Positions 17,520 through 25,548 of a stretch of DNA of 64,000 nucleotides are shown piece by piece. Made by a program: the position numbers and the translations under genes. The notes below the pieces were generated by a model that ran no database searches, was not told the origin of the DNA, and saw nothing but the letters and a program-made list of their open reading frames with translations. This stretch comes from Micromonospora echinospora (GTDB lineage: Bacteria; Actinomycetota; Actinomycetes; Mycobacteriales; Micromonosporaceae): contig NZ_JACHJC010000001.1 in assembly GCF_014203425.1 (NCBI RefSeq), positions 3,870,001-3,934,000 of the forward strand, written 5' to 3'. Each line of letters starts with the position of its first letter. Within the stretch, counting starts at the first letter, position 1.

Positions 17520-18566
17520 ATGTCCGTCGCCGCCGGCCGTCGCTACGGCCCCGCCCCACTGCCCGCCGTCCGCGGCCCGGTCTCCGCCGCGCTGCTCACC
17601 GCGCTGAGCGGGACGCCCGGCGAGCTGCCCGCCGGGCTGGGCGCCGAATTCGGCGCGGTGGCCGCGCCGCTGACCGACGAGGACCTCCAGCTCACCCTGT
17701 TCCTCTGCTACGAGCTGCACTACCGGGGCTGGTCGGGCGTCGACGAGGCGTGGGAGTGGGAGCCGTCGCTGCTGGCGCTGCGCGCCCGCGCCGAGCAGCC
17801 GTTCGAGGCCGCGCTGCGGCAACTGGCCGGCCCGGCGCCGGCGGTGCTGCCGGCCGCCCTGCCGGCGGCGCTCGCCGACGTGGTGACCGCCGACGGCGGC
17901 CCGCCGCTGGCGGCCACGCTGCAACGCCGGGCCGACCTCGACCAGTTCCGCGAGTTCGTGACGCACCGCTCGATCTACCACCTGCGCGAGGCCGACCCGC
18001 ACAGCTGGGCGCTGCCGCGCCTCGGCGGTCCGGCGAAGGCGGCGCTCGTGGAGATCCAGACCGACGAGTACGGCAACGGCCGGCTGGACCGGATGCACGC
18101 CGAGCTGTTCCGCACCACGATGGACCGGCTCGGCCTGGACACCGGGTACGCCGCCCATCTGGACCGGGTCCCGGCGGTGACGCTGGCGACGAACAACCTG
18201 ATGTCGCTGTTCGGACTGCACCGGCGGCTGCGCGGGGCGCTGCTCGGGCACCTGGCCGCTTACGAGATGACCTCGTCGCTGCCGAACCGCCGCTACGGCA
18301 ACGGACTGCGCCGGCTCGGCTTCGACGCGGTGGCCACGCGCTTCTACGACGAACACGTCGAGGCCGACGCCGTGCACGAGCAGATCGCCGCGCACGACAT
18401 GTGCGGCGGGCTGGTTCGGGCCGAGCCGGCGCTCGCGTCCGACGTGCTGTTCGGCGCCGCCGCCGCGCTGGCGGTGGACGGCCTGTTCGCCGCGCACCTC
18501 CTCACCGCCTGGTCGGCCGGGCGGTCGTCGCTGCGCCCACCCCACCACGCCCTCGCGGCAGCCTGA
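17520..18566 (+). CDS. Iron-containing redox enzyme family protein (heme-oxygenase-like fold)
   Basis: 348 aa. The core (about residues 145-300) carries spaced His/Glu ligands in FREFVTHRSIYHLREAD, ALVEIQTDEYGNG, MHAELFRTTMD and FYDEHVEADAVHEQIAAHDM, the pattern of heme-oxygenase-like diiron oxidases. Such proteins oxidise amino-acid or fatty-acid-like substrates; the substrate here is not evident. ATG 17520 has GGGAGG 5 nt upstream. The CDGSH gene follows on the other strand and could supply electrons, which is inference from proximity only. Confidence 0.82.
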   Translation: MSVAAGRRYGPAPLPAVRGPVSAALLTALSGTPGELPAGLGAEFGAVAAPLTDEDLQLTLFLCYELHYRGWSGVDEAWEWEPSLLALRARAEQPFEAALRQLAGPAPAVLPAALPAALADVVTADGGPPLAATLQRRADLDQFREFVTHRSIYHLREADPHSWALPRLGGPAKAALVEIQTDEYGNGRLDRMHAELFRTTMDRLGLDTGYAAHLDRVPAVTLATNNLMSLFGLHRRLRGALLGHLAAYEMTSSLPNRRYGNGLRRLGFDAVATRFYDEHVEADAVHEQIAAHDMCGGLVRAEPALASDVLFGAAAALAVDGLFAAHLLTAWSAGRSSLRPPHHALAAA

Positions 18567-18587
18567 CCCGCGCACCCCCTACTCCCG

Positions 18588-18656
18588 CGATCTTGCAGTT
18601 CGGGCCCCATGAGTGCCCGGTTCGGGAGGTTTTCCGGGTCCCGAAGTGCAAGATCG
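18588..18656. repeat. Intergenic inverted repeat B (GATCTTG type)
   Basis: Arm CGATCTTGCAGTTCGGG (18588-18604) pairs with 18640-18656 with one mismatch; 35 bp between arms. Positioned between the convergent diiron-protein and CDGSH genes, directly before a GGGC run. Ends and right flank match repeat A although the inner arm sequence differs, so the arms have changed together. Confidence 0.75.
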
Positions 18657-18700
18657 GCGGGCGGGCGGGCGGGCGGGCGGGCGGGCGGGGTGGGGTGGGG
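18657..18700. repeat. (GGGC)n / G-tract simple repeat
   Basis: About eight GGGC units run into GGGGTGGGGTGGGG and end at the CDGSH stop codon. The plus strand has many G3-4 tracts with 1-base spacers, a classic potential G-quadruplex at the convergent junction of two genes. Also a likely slippage and sequencing hotspot, so unit number may be unreliable. Confidence 0.8.
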
Positions 18701-18925
18701 TCAGGCCTCGCGGTCGCTGCCGGCCCGGAAACCCGCCACCTTGTGCGTGCCGTCGCAGAACGGCTTGATCGCGCTCTTGCCGCACCGGCACAGCGCCACC
18801 GTGCCCCGGCGCGTCTCGATCGGCGTCCCGTCGGGCGTGACGAGCGCGAAGTCGCCGCGCACCAGCAGTGGTCCGTCCCGGTACGGGGTGATGGTCGCCG
18901 CCGGGGTGCTCTCGTCGTCGGGCAT
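18701..18925 (-). CDS. CDGSH-type iron-sulfur protein
   Basis: 74 aa. Single CDGSH motif: C-R-C-G at about 48-51 followed by FCDGTH about ten residues on gives the 3Cys-1His [2Fe-2S] site. Bacterial single-motif CDGSH proteins are small soluble redox or cluster-transfer proteins. ATG 18925 chosen because the remaining upstream frame is not conserved. The preceding GTTT-N15-GGGCAC would leave only a few bases of leader. The GGGC run starts immediately after the stop. Confidence 0.88.
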   Translation of the reverse strand: MPDDESTPAATITPYRDGPLLVRGDFALVTPDGTPIETRRGTVALCRCGKSAIKPFCDGTHKVAGFRAGSDREA

Positions 18926-18935
18926 GCGCCCTGCA

Positions 18936-18960
18936 GTGCCCGTCCCGGTCCGGCCCAAAC
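18936..18960 (-). promoter_or_regulatory. Possible variant stress promoter GTTT-N15-GGGCAC (CDGSH gene)
   Basis: On the minus strand GTTT (18960-18957), 15 bp, GGGCAC (18941-18936). The predicted start site lies only a few bases before ATG 18925. Identical variant and spacing to the site before the diiron protein gene at 17463. Confidence 0.3.
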
Positions 18961-19113
18961 CCGCGTCCGAGCGCCGTTGCGCCCACGACGGCGGGCGCGC
19001 GGCGCGACGGCGTAGCTGGGTGCCGCGGGCGGTGCGGCCATGGGGCGGGCCTTGGTCCTCACCAGTGGGGAGATGCCCCGTTTAGACCCCAGAGGGACGG
19101 GAAGCCGGGCCGC

Positions 19114-20529
19114 GTGGTGAGCGAACGAGTCGAACGGACGCCGGTCAGCGGCGCCGGGCTGCCCGCGGAGCGGGTGGTGGCGGCCGGCAGCGCCGCCCGG
19201 ATCCTGGTCGCCGTGACCGCCCGGGCGCTGCGCGGCGACGACTGCGGCGACCTGGGCCACCCGCGTGCGCTGTCCCGCCTCACCGGCGCGCCCGAGCCGG
19301 TACGCCGCGCCGCCGCCGTCCGGGCCGCCGGGCGTGCGGCGCTCACCGCCGCCCAGGTCGCCGCCGTGGACGCCGAACGGGTGGCCGGATGGTTCGCCGG
19401 GCAGTACCCGGACCGGCGCTGGCCCGGGGTGGTGCTCGGCTCGCCGCACGGTGCCGCCGCCCACCTCGCGGTGGCGCTCGGCGTGCCCTGGCTGCCGGCC
19501 GGCTTCGAGGTCGCCGCCCAGTGGAGCCGGGGCGCTGTGGACCGCCCGGACGCCGCGTACGACCACGGGGTCCCGCTGGCCGACCGGCTGCTCACCGGCA
19601 ACCCCAGGGTGCACGTACGGCAGGTGCACTGCCCGGCCAGCCGGGGCGCGGCAGCCGGCGCGGTGGTGACGTTCGCGGTCCGCTGGCGCGCGCTGCCCCG
19701 GGCGTACGCGCGTTTCCTGGCCGACCGGCTGGAACCGGCGGCGCCGGTGCTGCTGCTGCACGACGCCCGGACCTGGCCGGTGCGCGACGGCGGCGACGGG
19801 CACAGCTTCCAGGCCGGCTGCCCGGCCGGCGGGCTGGACCCGGTCGACTTCCACCCCGACGCCCGCGCGTTGGGCCAGGTGCTGCGCGCCGCCGGCGGGG
19901 ACGAGGCGCGCTGGGCGGCGCCGGAGGTGACGGTGGCGGGCGCGTTCGCCGAACACGGAGTGGAGTCCGGTTTCGAGCACGACGCCCGCTCCTGGGGCGA
20001 TCGGCACGGGCATCCGCTGTACCGGGTGGTCGTGCCGCAGCCGGACGCGCTGAGCGCGGTGACTGCCGACCTGTACCGGCGCTGGCTGCGGCGGGCCGGT
20101 AAGACCGGGGACCGGCTGGTGGTGGAGTGCGGTCGGCTGCTCGATCCGGGACAGGTGCTGCGGGCCGGTCTGGTGCCCTACTGGTGCGAGAACGCCACCG
20201 CGCGCCGGGTGGCGGGCGTCGAGTGGTGGCTGGCCGGCAGCGAGCCGTTCAGCTCGGTGGACGTGCTGGCCGAGCCGCCCGGCCTGCGCTCGCCCGCGCA
20301 CGCGGGGCTGCCGCAGTGGCTCGCCGTGGCGGGGTTCGGGCGCCGCCGCCGGGCGCTGGACCGGGGTGCCGCGCGCGGGTATCCGGTCGCCTCGGTACCC
20401 ACCCGACGTGCCACGGAGGTGTTGCGCAACCAGCCCTGCGACCTGCCCGCGCCGCCGCCGTTGCGGATGGCCGACGCCCTCGCCGCGCTCCGCGACGCCG
20501 GTGCCCACCAGGGCCTGCTGGTCTGCTGA
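19114..20529 (+). CDS. Conserved-type protein of unknown function, 471 aa
   Basis: Soluble, Ala/Arg/Gly-rich, no membrane segment or P-loop. Segments such as WPGVVLGSPHGAAAHLAVALGVPWLPAGFEV, PVLLLHDARTWPVRDGG, HGHPLYRVVVPQPDALSAVTADLYRRWLRRAG and LVVECGRLLDPGQVLRAGLVPYWCEN look like an ordered alpha/beta enzyme, but I do not recognise the family. GTG 19114 is followed by another GTG, so the start could be three bases later. It sits between the CDGSH gene and the sigma-STAS gene; no operon partner is evident. Confidence 0.7.
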   Translation: MVSERVERTPVSGAGLPAERVVAAGSAARILVAVTARALRGDDCGDLGHPRALSRLTGAPEPVRRAAAVRAAGRAALTAAQVAAVDAERVAGWFAGQYPDRRWPGVVLGSPHGAAAHLAVALGVPWLPAGFEVAAQWSRGAVDRPDAAYDHGVPLADRLLTGNPRVHVRQVHCPASRGAAAGAVVTFAVRWRALPRAYARFLADRLEPAAPVLLLHDARTWPVRDGGDGHSFQAGCPAGGLDPVDFHPDARALGQVLRAAGGDEARWAAPEVTVAGAFAEHGVESGFEHDARSWGDRHGHPLYRVVVPQPDALSAVTADLYRRWLRRAGKTGDRLVVECGRLLDPGQVLRAGLVPYWCENATARRVAGVEWWLAGSEPFSSVDVLAEPPGLRSPAHAGLPQWLAVAGFGRRRRALDRGAARGYPVASVPTRRATEVLRNQPCDLPAPPPLRMADALAALRDAGAHQGLLVC

Positions 20530-20774
20530 CGCGCCCGCCGGTGACGGCGCGCCGGGCATCCTGGCGAAACATCCTCGCGATCCTGCGGTCCGTGATTGAG
20601 TACCTACGGAGCGGGAAGAACGCTCGCCGCGGAACGGCCCACACGCCGTGCGGCGAACGGCCACCGCTTTCGACGTACTCCGTCACGTAACCCAACTTCC
20701 TCACCCGGTGCGTGGTCCGACCACGCGCACGACCGGTTACGACCGGGCGGGGACCTTCGGCGAGGGGGGCGCGG
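20530..20774. other. 245-bp intergenic region upstream of sigma-STAS gene
   Basis: Contains a 7-bp dyad GCGTGGT-CCG-ACCACGC (20710-20726) and a CGACCGG direct repeat (20730s-20740s) within 65 bp of the start codon, candidates for operator sites. I find no GTTT-N15/16-GGGTA promoter here, so the sigma gene does not show obvious autoregulation of that type. Confidence 0.4.
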
Positions 20775-21914
20775 ATGTTCGGACAGACCACCACACCCAG
20801 ACCCACACCACCGACCACCGACCGGGGCCTGGAGGACCTGGACGCCGCGGCGCTCGCGTACGCGGCCCGGATCGAGGGACTGCCACCGGAACGGCGGCAG
20901 GAGGCGCGGGACGACCTGGTCCGGTTCGCGTTGCCGTTCGCCGGCCGGCTGGCCCGGCGCTACCGGGGACGCGGCGAACCGCTGGAGGACCTGGAGCAGG
21001 TGGCCCGTCTCGGGCTGGTCAACGCCGTCGACAGGTACGACCCGGAACGGGGCTCGTTCACCGCGTACGCGGCGATCACCATCGTCGGCGAGATCAAACG
21101 GCACTTCCGCGACCGCACCTGGGGCGTGCACGTGCCGCGCCGGCTGCGGGACCTGATCCTGGAGGTCGGGCAGGCGACGGCGACGCTCACCAGCGAGCTG
21201 TCCCGCGCCCCCACGGTGGCGGAGCTGTCCGCCCGGCTGGAGACGCCGGAGGAGGAGATCCTGGCCGCGCTGGAGTCGGCCGCCGGCTACAGCCCGGCGT
21301 CGCTCAACGCGCCGGTCGGCGGGGAGAGCTCGGCCGAGTTCGGTGACCTGGTCGGCGAGTCCGACCACGCGCTGGAGTCGGTGGACGACCGGGTTACGGT
21401 GAGCGGCCTGCTGCACCGGCTGCCCTGGCGGGAGCGCCGCATCCTGGCGATGCGCTTCTACGGCAACCAGACCCAGGCGGAGATCGCCGCCCGGTTCGGC
21501 ATCTCGCAGATGCACGTGTCCCGGCTGCTGTCGCGGGCGCTGACCTGGCTGCGCCAGGCGATGCTGGCCGAAGCGCCGCCGCCCTGGCAGAACGGCGCCG
21601 CCGAGGCCGAGCCGGCGAAGGCCCGCATCTCGGTGAAACAGAACGGCGACCGGGTGGTCGTCGAGGTCGGCGGCGAGGTCGACCGGGCCGGCGCGGACCA
21701 GCTGCGCCGGGCCGTGCTCAAGGCGGTCACCGGGCAGCCTCGCGAGGTGGTGGTGGACCTGGTGGGGGCGGGTGGCTTCGACGCCGGCGGGATCGCCGCG
21801 CTGATGGCCGGGCGGGACGCCGCCGCGCGTACCGGGGTGCCGCTGCGGCTGACCCGGGTGCAGCCGGCGGTGCGCCGCTCGCTGACCGCTGCCGGACTGC
21901 CGGCCGCCGACTGA
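20775..21914 (+). CDS. Sigma-B/F-type RNA polymerase sigma factor fused to a STAS domain
   Basis: 379 aa. Residues about 35-130 are sigma region 2 (FAGRLARRYRGRGEPLEDLEQVARLGLVNAVDRYD), 135-200 region 3 and 210-265 region 4 with HTH QAEIAARFGISQMHVSRLL, in the SigB/F/G group. After a linker (about 266-290) a STAS domain runs to the end. In STAS anti-anti-sigma factors the switch is Ser in a D-S-S-G-like motif; here it reads D336-A-G-G, so no phospho-acceptor. ATG 20775 preferred (GGGGGGCGCGG ahead); a longer start at 20712 is possible. The fused STAS may bind or shield an anti-sigma factor, which is inference. Confidence 0.9.
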   Translation: MFGQTTTPRPTPPTTDRGLEDLDAAALAYAARIEGLPPERRQEARDDLVRFALPFAGRLARRYRGRGEPLEDLEQVARLGLVNAVDRYDPERGSFTAYAAITIVGEIKRHFRDRTWGVHVPRRLRDLILEVGQATATLTSELSRAPTVAELSARLETPEEEILAALESAAGYSPASLNAPVGGESSAEFGDLVGESDHALESVDDRVTVSGLLHRLPWRERRILAMRFYGNQTQAEIAARFGISQMHVSRLLSRALTWLRQAMLAEAPPPWQNGAAEAEPAKARISVKQNGDRVVVEVGGEVDRAGADQLRRAVLKAVTGQPREVVVDLVGAGGFDAGGIAALMAGRDAAARTGVPLRLTRVQPAVRRSLTAAGLPAAD

Positions 21915-21933
21915 CCCGCCGCACGCACGTACC

Positions 21934-22009
21934 GCGCCGGCTCCCCACGACGGGGAGCCGGCGCGTGGCGTACGACGAGGGCCGGCGCCCGCACGGCGCC
22001 GGCCCTCGT
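21934..22009. terminator. Two back-to-back hairpins between sigma-STAS and ctaD
   Basis: Hairpin 1: 13-bp perfect stem 21934-21946/21952-21964, loop of 5. Hairpin 2: 15-bp perfect stem 21975-21989/21995-22009. They lie between convergent stops (21914 and 22018), one near each gene, and probably serve one direction each. No T-tract, as usual in high-GC actinobacteria. Confidence 0.8.
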
Positions 22010-22017
22010 GCTCCGTC

Positions 22018-24021
22018 TCAGTTCTCCGGGGTGTCCCCGTGCCCGCGCGGGTGCCGCCACCTTTCGTTGGGCTGCTCGTCGCGCTCGGCGTTGAGGGCGC
22101 TGTCCTCCGGCTCGTCGGTCTCCTCGAAGCTGGGCCGGCGCACCTCCTCCGGCGCCGGCACCTCCACCGGCCGGGCGCCGGACTGCGGCGCGGGCTGGTA
22201 GTCCACCGCCTCGGGCGCGCCGTACGCGCCGCCGGCCGACGGCGACTCCGGCGCGTGGTGCTCGTGGTGCAACTCCTCCCGGAACGTCTGCGGCGGCTTC
22301 GTGGTGCGCTGCGGCAGGTCCCGGCCCAGGTCGGAGACGAGCGGACCGTACTTGAGGTCGAACGCCGGGCGCTCGGAGCGGATGCGCGGCATCCGGTCGA
22401 AGTTGCGCAGCGGCGGCGGGCACGTGGTGGCCCACTCCAGCGAGTTGCCGAAGCCCCACGGGTCGTCCACGGTGACCAGCGCGCCGTACCGCCACGACTT
22501 CCAGATGTTCCAGATCACGAACAGGGTGGACGCGCCGAGCACGAACGAGCCGATGCTGGAGATCGTGTTCAGCGTGGTGAAGCCGTCGCCGGGCAGGTAG
22601 TCGGCGTACCGGCGCGGCATGCCCTCGTTGCCCAGCCAGTGCTGCACCAGGAACGTGGCGTGGAAGCCGATGAACATGGTCCAGAAGTGCATCTTGCCCA
22701 GCCGCTCGTCGAGCAGCCGCCCGGTCATCTTCGGGAACCAGAAGTAGAGCCCGCCGAACGCGGCGAACACGATGGTCCCGAACATCACGTAGTGGAAGTG
22801 CGCCACCACGAAGTAGCTGTCGGTGACGTGGAAGTCCAGCGGCGGGCTGGCCAGCAGCACCCCGGTCAGACCGCCGAGCAGGAACGTCACCAGGAAGCCG
22901 ACGGCGAACAGCATCGGCGTCTCGAACGTGATCTGGCCCTTCCACATGGTGCCGATCCAGTTGAAGAACTTCACCCCGGTGGGCACCGCGATCAAGAAGC
23001 TCAGGATGCTGAAGAACGGCAGCAGCACCTGCCCGGTGGCGAACATGTGGTGCGCCCAGACCGTCATCGACAGCACGGTGATGGCGATGGTGGCCAGCAC
23101 CAGGCCGGTGTAGCCGAAGATCGGCTTGCGGGAGAACACCGGGATGATCTCGGTGATGATGCCGAAGAACGGCAGCGCGATGATGTACACCTCGGGGTGA
23201 CCGAAGAACCAGAACAGGTGCTGCCAGAGCATCGGCCCGCCGGTCGTCGCGTCGTACACGTGCGAGTGCAGCAGCCGGTCCGAGGCCAGCGCCAGCAGCG
23301 CGGCGGCCAGCAGCGGGAACACGAAGATCACCAGGACGCTGGTGAGCAGCGCGTTCCAGGTGAAGATCGGCATCCGGAACATCGTCATGCCGGGCGCGCG
23401 CAGCGTCACGATCGTGGTGATCAGGTTGACCGCGCCGAGGATCGTGCCCAGGCCGGACACGGCCAGGCCGACCACCCACAGGTTCGCGCCGACGCCGGGG
23501 GAGTGCTGCGCGGTGCTCAACGGCGTGTACGCGGTCCAGCCGAAGTCCGCCGCGCCGGCCGGGGTGGCGAATCCGCCCACGACCATCAGGGCGCCCAGGA
23601 AGTAGAGCCAGTACGCGAACGCGTTGAGGCGGGGGAACGCCACGTCGGCGGCGCCGATCTGCAGTGGCACCAGGTAGTTGGCGAACCCGAAGAACAGCGG
23701 GGTCGCGAACAGCAGCAGCATCACCGTGCCGTGCATGGTGAACATCTGGTTGTACTGCTCCGGGGAGACCACCTGCATCCCCGGCCGGGCCAGCTCCACC
23801 CGGATGACCAGCGCCAGGATCCCGCCGACGATGAAGTACGCGAACGACGTGATCAGATAGAGCAGGCCGATCTGCTTGGCGTCGGTGGTGCGCAGCAACC
23901 GCCACAGCGCGTTGCCCTTCACCGCTTCCCGTACGGGCCCGGGGAATCCCCCGAACCGGGCCGGCGCGAGGATCGCGGGCCCCCGGTCTCGTGCCGGTTC
24001 CGTGACTACCCGCTTGGGCAT
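22018..24021 (-). CDS. ctaD: Cytochrome c oxidase subunit I (aa3-type)
   Basis: 667 aa, catalytic heme a/a3-CuB subunit of the terminal oxidase, about twelve membrane helices. Hallmarks: [12 protein letters not shown] (low-spin heme His), [17 protein letters not shown] (CuB His with cross-linked Tyr), [13 protein letters not shown] (heme His pair). The C-terminal about 100 residues after [16 protein letters not shown] form a hydrophilic acidic tail. ctaC and ctaE are not adjacent, so this is a stand-alone or second subunit I gene as often seen in actinobacteria. Confidence 0.96.
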   Translation of the reverse strand: MPKRVVTEPARDRGPAILAPARFGGFPGPVREAVKGNALWRLLRTTDAKQIGLLYLITSFAYFIVGGILALVIRVELARPGMQVVSPEQYNQMFTMHGTVMLLLFATPLFFGFANYLVPLQIGAADVAFPRLNAFAYWLYFLGALMVVGGFATPAGAADFGWTAYTPLSTAQHSPGVGANLWVVGLAVSGLGTILGAVNLITTIVTLRAPGMTMFRMPIFTWNALLTSVLVIFVFPLLAAALLALASDRLLHSHVYDATTGGPMLWQHLFWFFGHPEVYIIALPFFGIITEIIPVFSRKPIFGYTGLVLATIAITVLSMTVWAHHMFATGQVLLPFFSILSFLIAVPTGVKFFNWIGTMWKGQITFETPMLFAVGFLVTFLLGGLTGVLLASPPLDFHVTDSYFVVAHFHYVMFGTIVFAAFGGLYFWFPKMTGRLLDERLGKMHFWTMFIGFHATFLVQHWLGNEGMPRRYADYLPGDGFTTLNTISSIGSFVLGASTLFVIWNIWKSWRYGALVTVDDPWGFGNSLEWATTCPPPLRNFDRMPRIRSERPAFDLKYGPLVSDLGRDLPQRTTKPPQTFREELHHEHHAPESPSAGGAYGAPEAVDYQPAPQSGARPVEVPAPEEVRRPSFEETDEPEDSALNAERDEQPNERWRHPRGHGDTPEN

Positions 24022-24061
24022 GGCATCTCACCCCGTGTGACGACAGACAGGACGGGCGGGC

Positions 24062-24086
24062 GTACCCGGCCCCCTGCCCATGTAAC
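24062..24086 (-). promoter_or_regulatory. Possible sigma-B-type promoter before ctaD (GTTA-N15-GGGTAC)
   Basis: Minus strand GTTA (24086-24083), 15 bp, GGGTAC (24067-24062), 40 bp upstream of the ctaD ATG. The -35 has GTTA rather than GTTT, so weaker than the other sites; read as GGTT it has a 16-bp spacer. Confidence 0.4.
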
Positions 24087-24108
24087 CAGGCGAGAGCGGA
24101 GAATTCGG

Positions 24109-24840
24109 TCAATTAGCTGGGAGCATGGCCCAGACGACCTTGCCGGCGCCGACCGGAGTGCTGCCCCAGCGCTGGGTCAGCTCCCGCACCAGCATCAGCC
24201 CGCGGCCCCCCTCCTCGCGCGGGTCGCGGCTGCTCGCGGCGCGGGCGTCGGCCGGGCTGCCGTCCATCACCGCCACCCGCAGGTACGGCCGGCGCAGCGT
24301 CAGCGTCACCTGCATCGGGGTGCCGGCGTGCCGCACCACGTTGCCGACCAGCTCGCTGAGCACCAGCGAGGCCGGGCCGGCCAGCTCCGGCACGTTCCAC
24401 CTGCCGCACGCCTCGGTGACCATCTCCCGGGCCCGCCGGCAGGCGCCGGCCACCGGCTCCAGCCGGGCCCGCAGCCGGGGCGCCGAGTCCTCGCCGGCCA
24501 GCGCCGCCGCCTCGGCGCAGTCCCGCCGTACCGGCACCACCCGGCAGGCGGTGGTCTCCGCCAGCCAGGCCGCCGTCTCGGCCGGTGGCGCGGCCAGCAC
24601 CATCGGCACCGCCGGCCAGTCGGCCGCCCGGCGCGCCGCGGCGGCGAAGACGGACAGCGCCAGCGGCTCGCCGACCTCGATCTCCTCCAGGTCGACCACC
24701 AGGGCGTCCGGCTGCGCGGCGAGGCACCCGTCCAGCACCTCGTGCACCGCGCGCATCGTGGCCAGGTCGAGCGCGCCGGCCAGCCGTACGACAGTGATCG
24801 GCGACTCGTCGCGGACCTCGCACCTGATCCGGGTCACCAT
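24109..24840 (-). CDS. STAS-HATPase fusion, RsbW/anti-sigma-type regulator
   Basis: 243 aa. Residues about 1-105 are a STAS-like domain (ITVVRLAGALDLATMRAVHEVLD...DALVVDLEEIEVGEPLALSVF) whose switch site reads GEPL, lacking the Ser. Residues about 125-243 are a GHKL ATPase: N box LVLSELVGNVVRHAG, G1 VAVMDGSP, G2 EEGGRGLMLVRELTQRWG, as in RsbW/SpoIIAB anti-sigma kinases. It may bind a sigma factor or phosphorylate another STAS protein. A perfect GTTT-N16-GGGTAC promoter lies 84 bp upstream, suggesting feedback within the stress circuit. Close to, but not in an operon with, the sigma-STAS gene. Confidence 0.85.
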   Translation of the reverse strand: MVTRIRCEVRDESPITVVRLAGALDLATMRAVHEVLDGCLAAQPDALVVDLEEIEVGEPLALSVFAAAARRAADWPAVPMVLAAPPAETAAWLAETTACRVVPVRRDCAEAAALAGEDSAPRLRARLEPVAGACRRAREMVTEACGRWNVPELAGPASLVLSELVGNVVRHAGTPMQVTLTLRRPYLRVAVMDGSPADARAASSRDPREEGGRGLMLVRELTQRWGSTPVGAGKVVWAMLPAN

Positions 24841-24923
24841 CGCCGTCCTCGTTTCCGTTTCGTCGGGGAGGGTCGCCCGGCCGGGACGCTCGTCCGCCTC
24901 CCGCAGCCGGTAGAACTACGGAC

Positions 24924-24949
24924 GTACCCGGGCCCCCGGCCCCCGAAAC
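24924..24949 (-). promoter_or_regulatory. Sigma-B/F-type promoter of STAS-HATPase gene
   Basis: Minus strand GGTTTC with GTTT at 24949-24946, 16-bp spacer, GGGTAC at 24929-24924. Exact fit to the actinobacterial SigB/SigF consensus (GTTT-N15-17-GGGTAY). Predicted leader about 75 nt. Confidence 0.65.
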
Positions 24950-24976
24950 CGGGCATCCAGGTCACCGGGGCGCAGG

Positions 24977-25440
24977 TCAGCCGCGGTTCCCGCGCCGCGC
25001 CGCGAGCAGGCCCAGGACCAGCATGACGGCGCCCAGCAGCAGGTGCAGCCAGGCGTCCGCGCGGTTGACCGCCAGCACGTTCGCCGCGTCGCGCCGGTCG
25101 ATTCCCAGACCGGCCAGCCACAGCACCAGGTAGATCGCCCCGGCGCCGATCAGGAACGCGCGGGCCCCGGCCACGCTGCGCGCCAGCGCCAGCCCGGCCA
25201 CCCGAGGACCAGGTGCACCAGGTTGTGCACGACCGAGACCTGGAACAGCCCCAGCAGCCGGGCGCCCGACCCCGGCCCGGCGAAGCGCAGGTCCGCGTAG
25301 TCGCTGGTGATGCCGGGCACGAAGCCCAGCGCGCCGAGCAGCAGCAGGAGCACGGCGAACCCCGAGGCGATCCGACGCACCGGCGCCCGGCCGTCGGCCG
25401 GGTTGCGGCGCGCCCGGGAGTGCGCCATCGAGTTCGTCAC
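24977..25440 (-). pseudogene. DUF4383 membrane protein gene split by a one-base frameshift
   Basis: The 5' part (from GTG 25440 or ATG 25428) encodes VRRIASGFAVLLLLLGALGFVPGI...GLFQVSVVHNLVHLVLG, a DUF4383 N-terminal half; its frame then runs into WPGWRW and stops at 25150. The remaining half (VAGLALARSVAGARAFLIGAGAIYLVLWLAGLGIDRRDAANVL...NRADAWLHLLLGAVMLVLGLL) continues in the next frame to a stop at 24977. The shift lies near 25201-25206, where one missing base (GGCGTGG expected, GGGTGG read on the minus strand) restores the four-helix family protein. Either a recent mutation or a sequencing error. Confidence 0.8.
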
Positions 25441-25497
25441 GCCGGCCTCCTCGCCACGCGGGGCAGCGACGGTTTCCCGGGCCGGGCGCGGACAAAC

Positions 25498-25530
25498 GCC
25501 GGCCCGGCCACGCGGGGTGGCCGGGCCGGC
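25498..25530. terminator. Hairpin terminator downstream of the GT4 gene
   Basis: Perfect 14-bp GC stem 25498-25511/25517-25530 with loop GCGGG, 18 bp past the stop of the glycosyltransferase gene on the minus strand. Ends the gpgS-GT4 transcript. Confidence 0.75.
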
Positions 25531-25548
25531 GCCGGGTTCGCGACCGGA

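Noticed and set aside
15462..18575. 1037-aa open frame on the minus strand opposite the baeRF2, ThDP and diiron genes
   Set aside because: High-GC antisense shadow: low-complexity Gly/Arg/Gln/Val composition, no domains, and the plus strand holds three well-supported genes.
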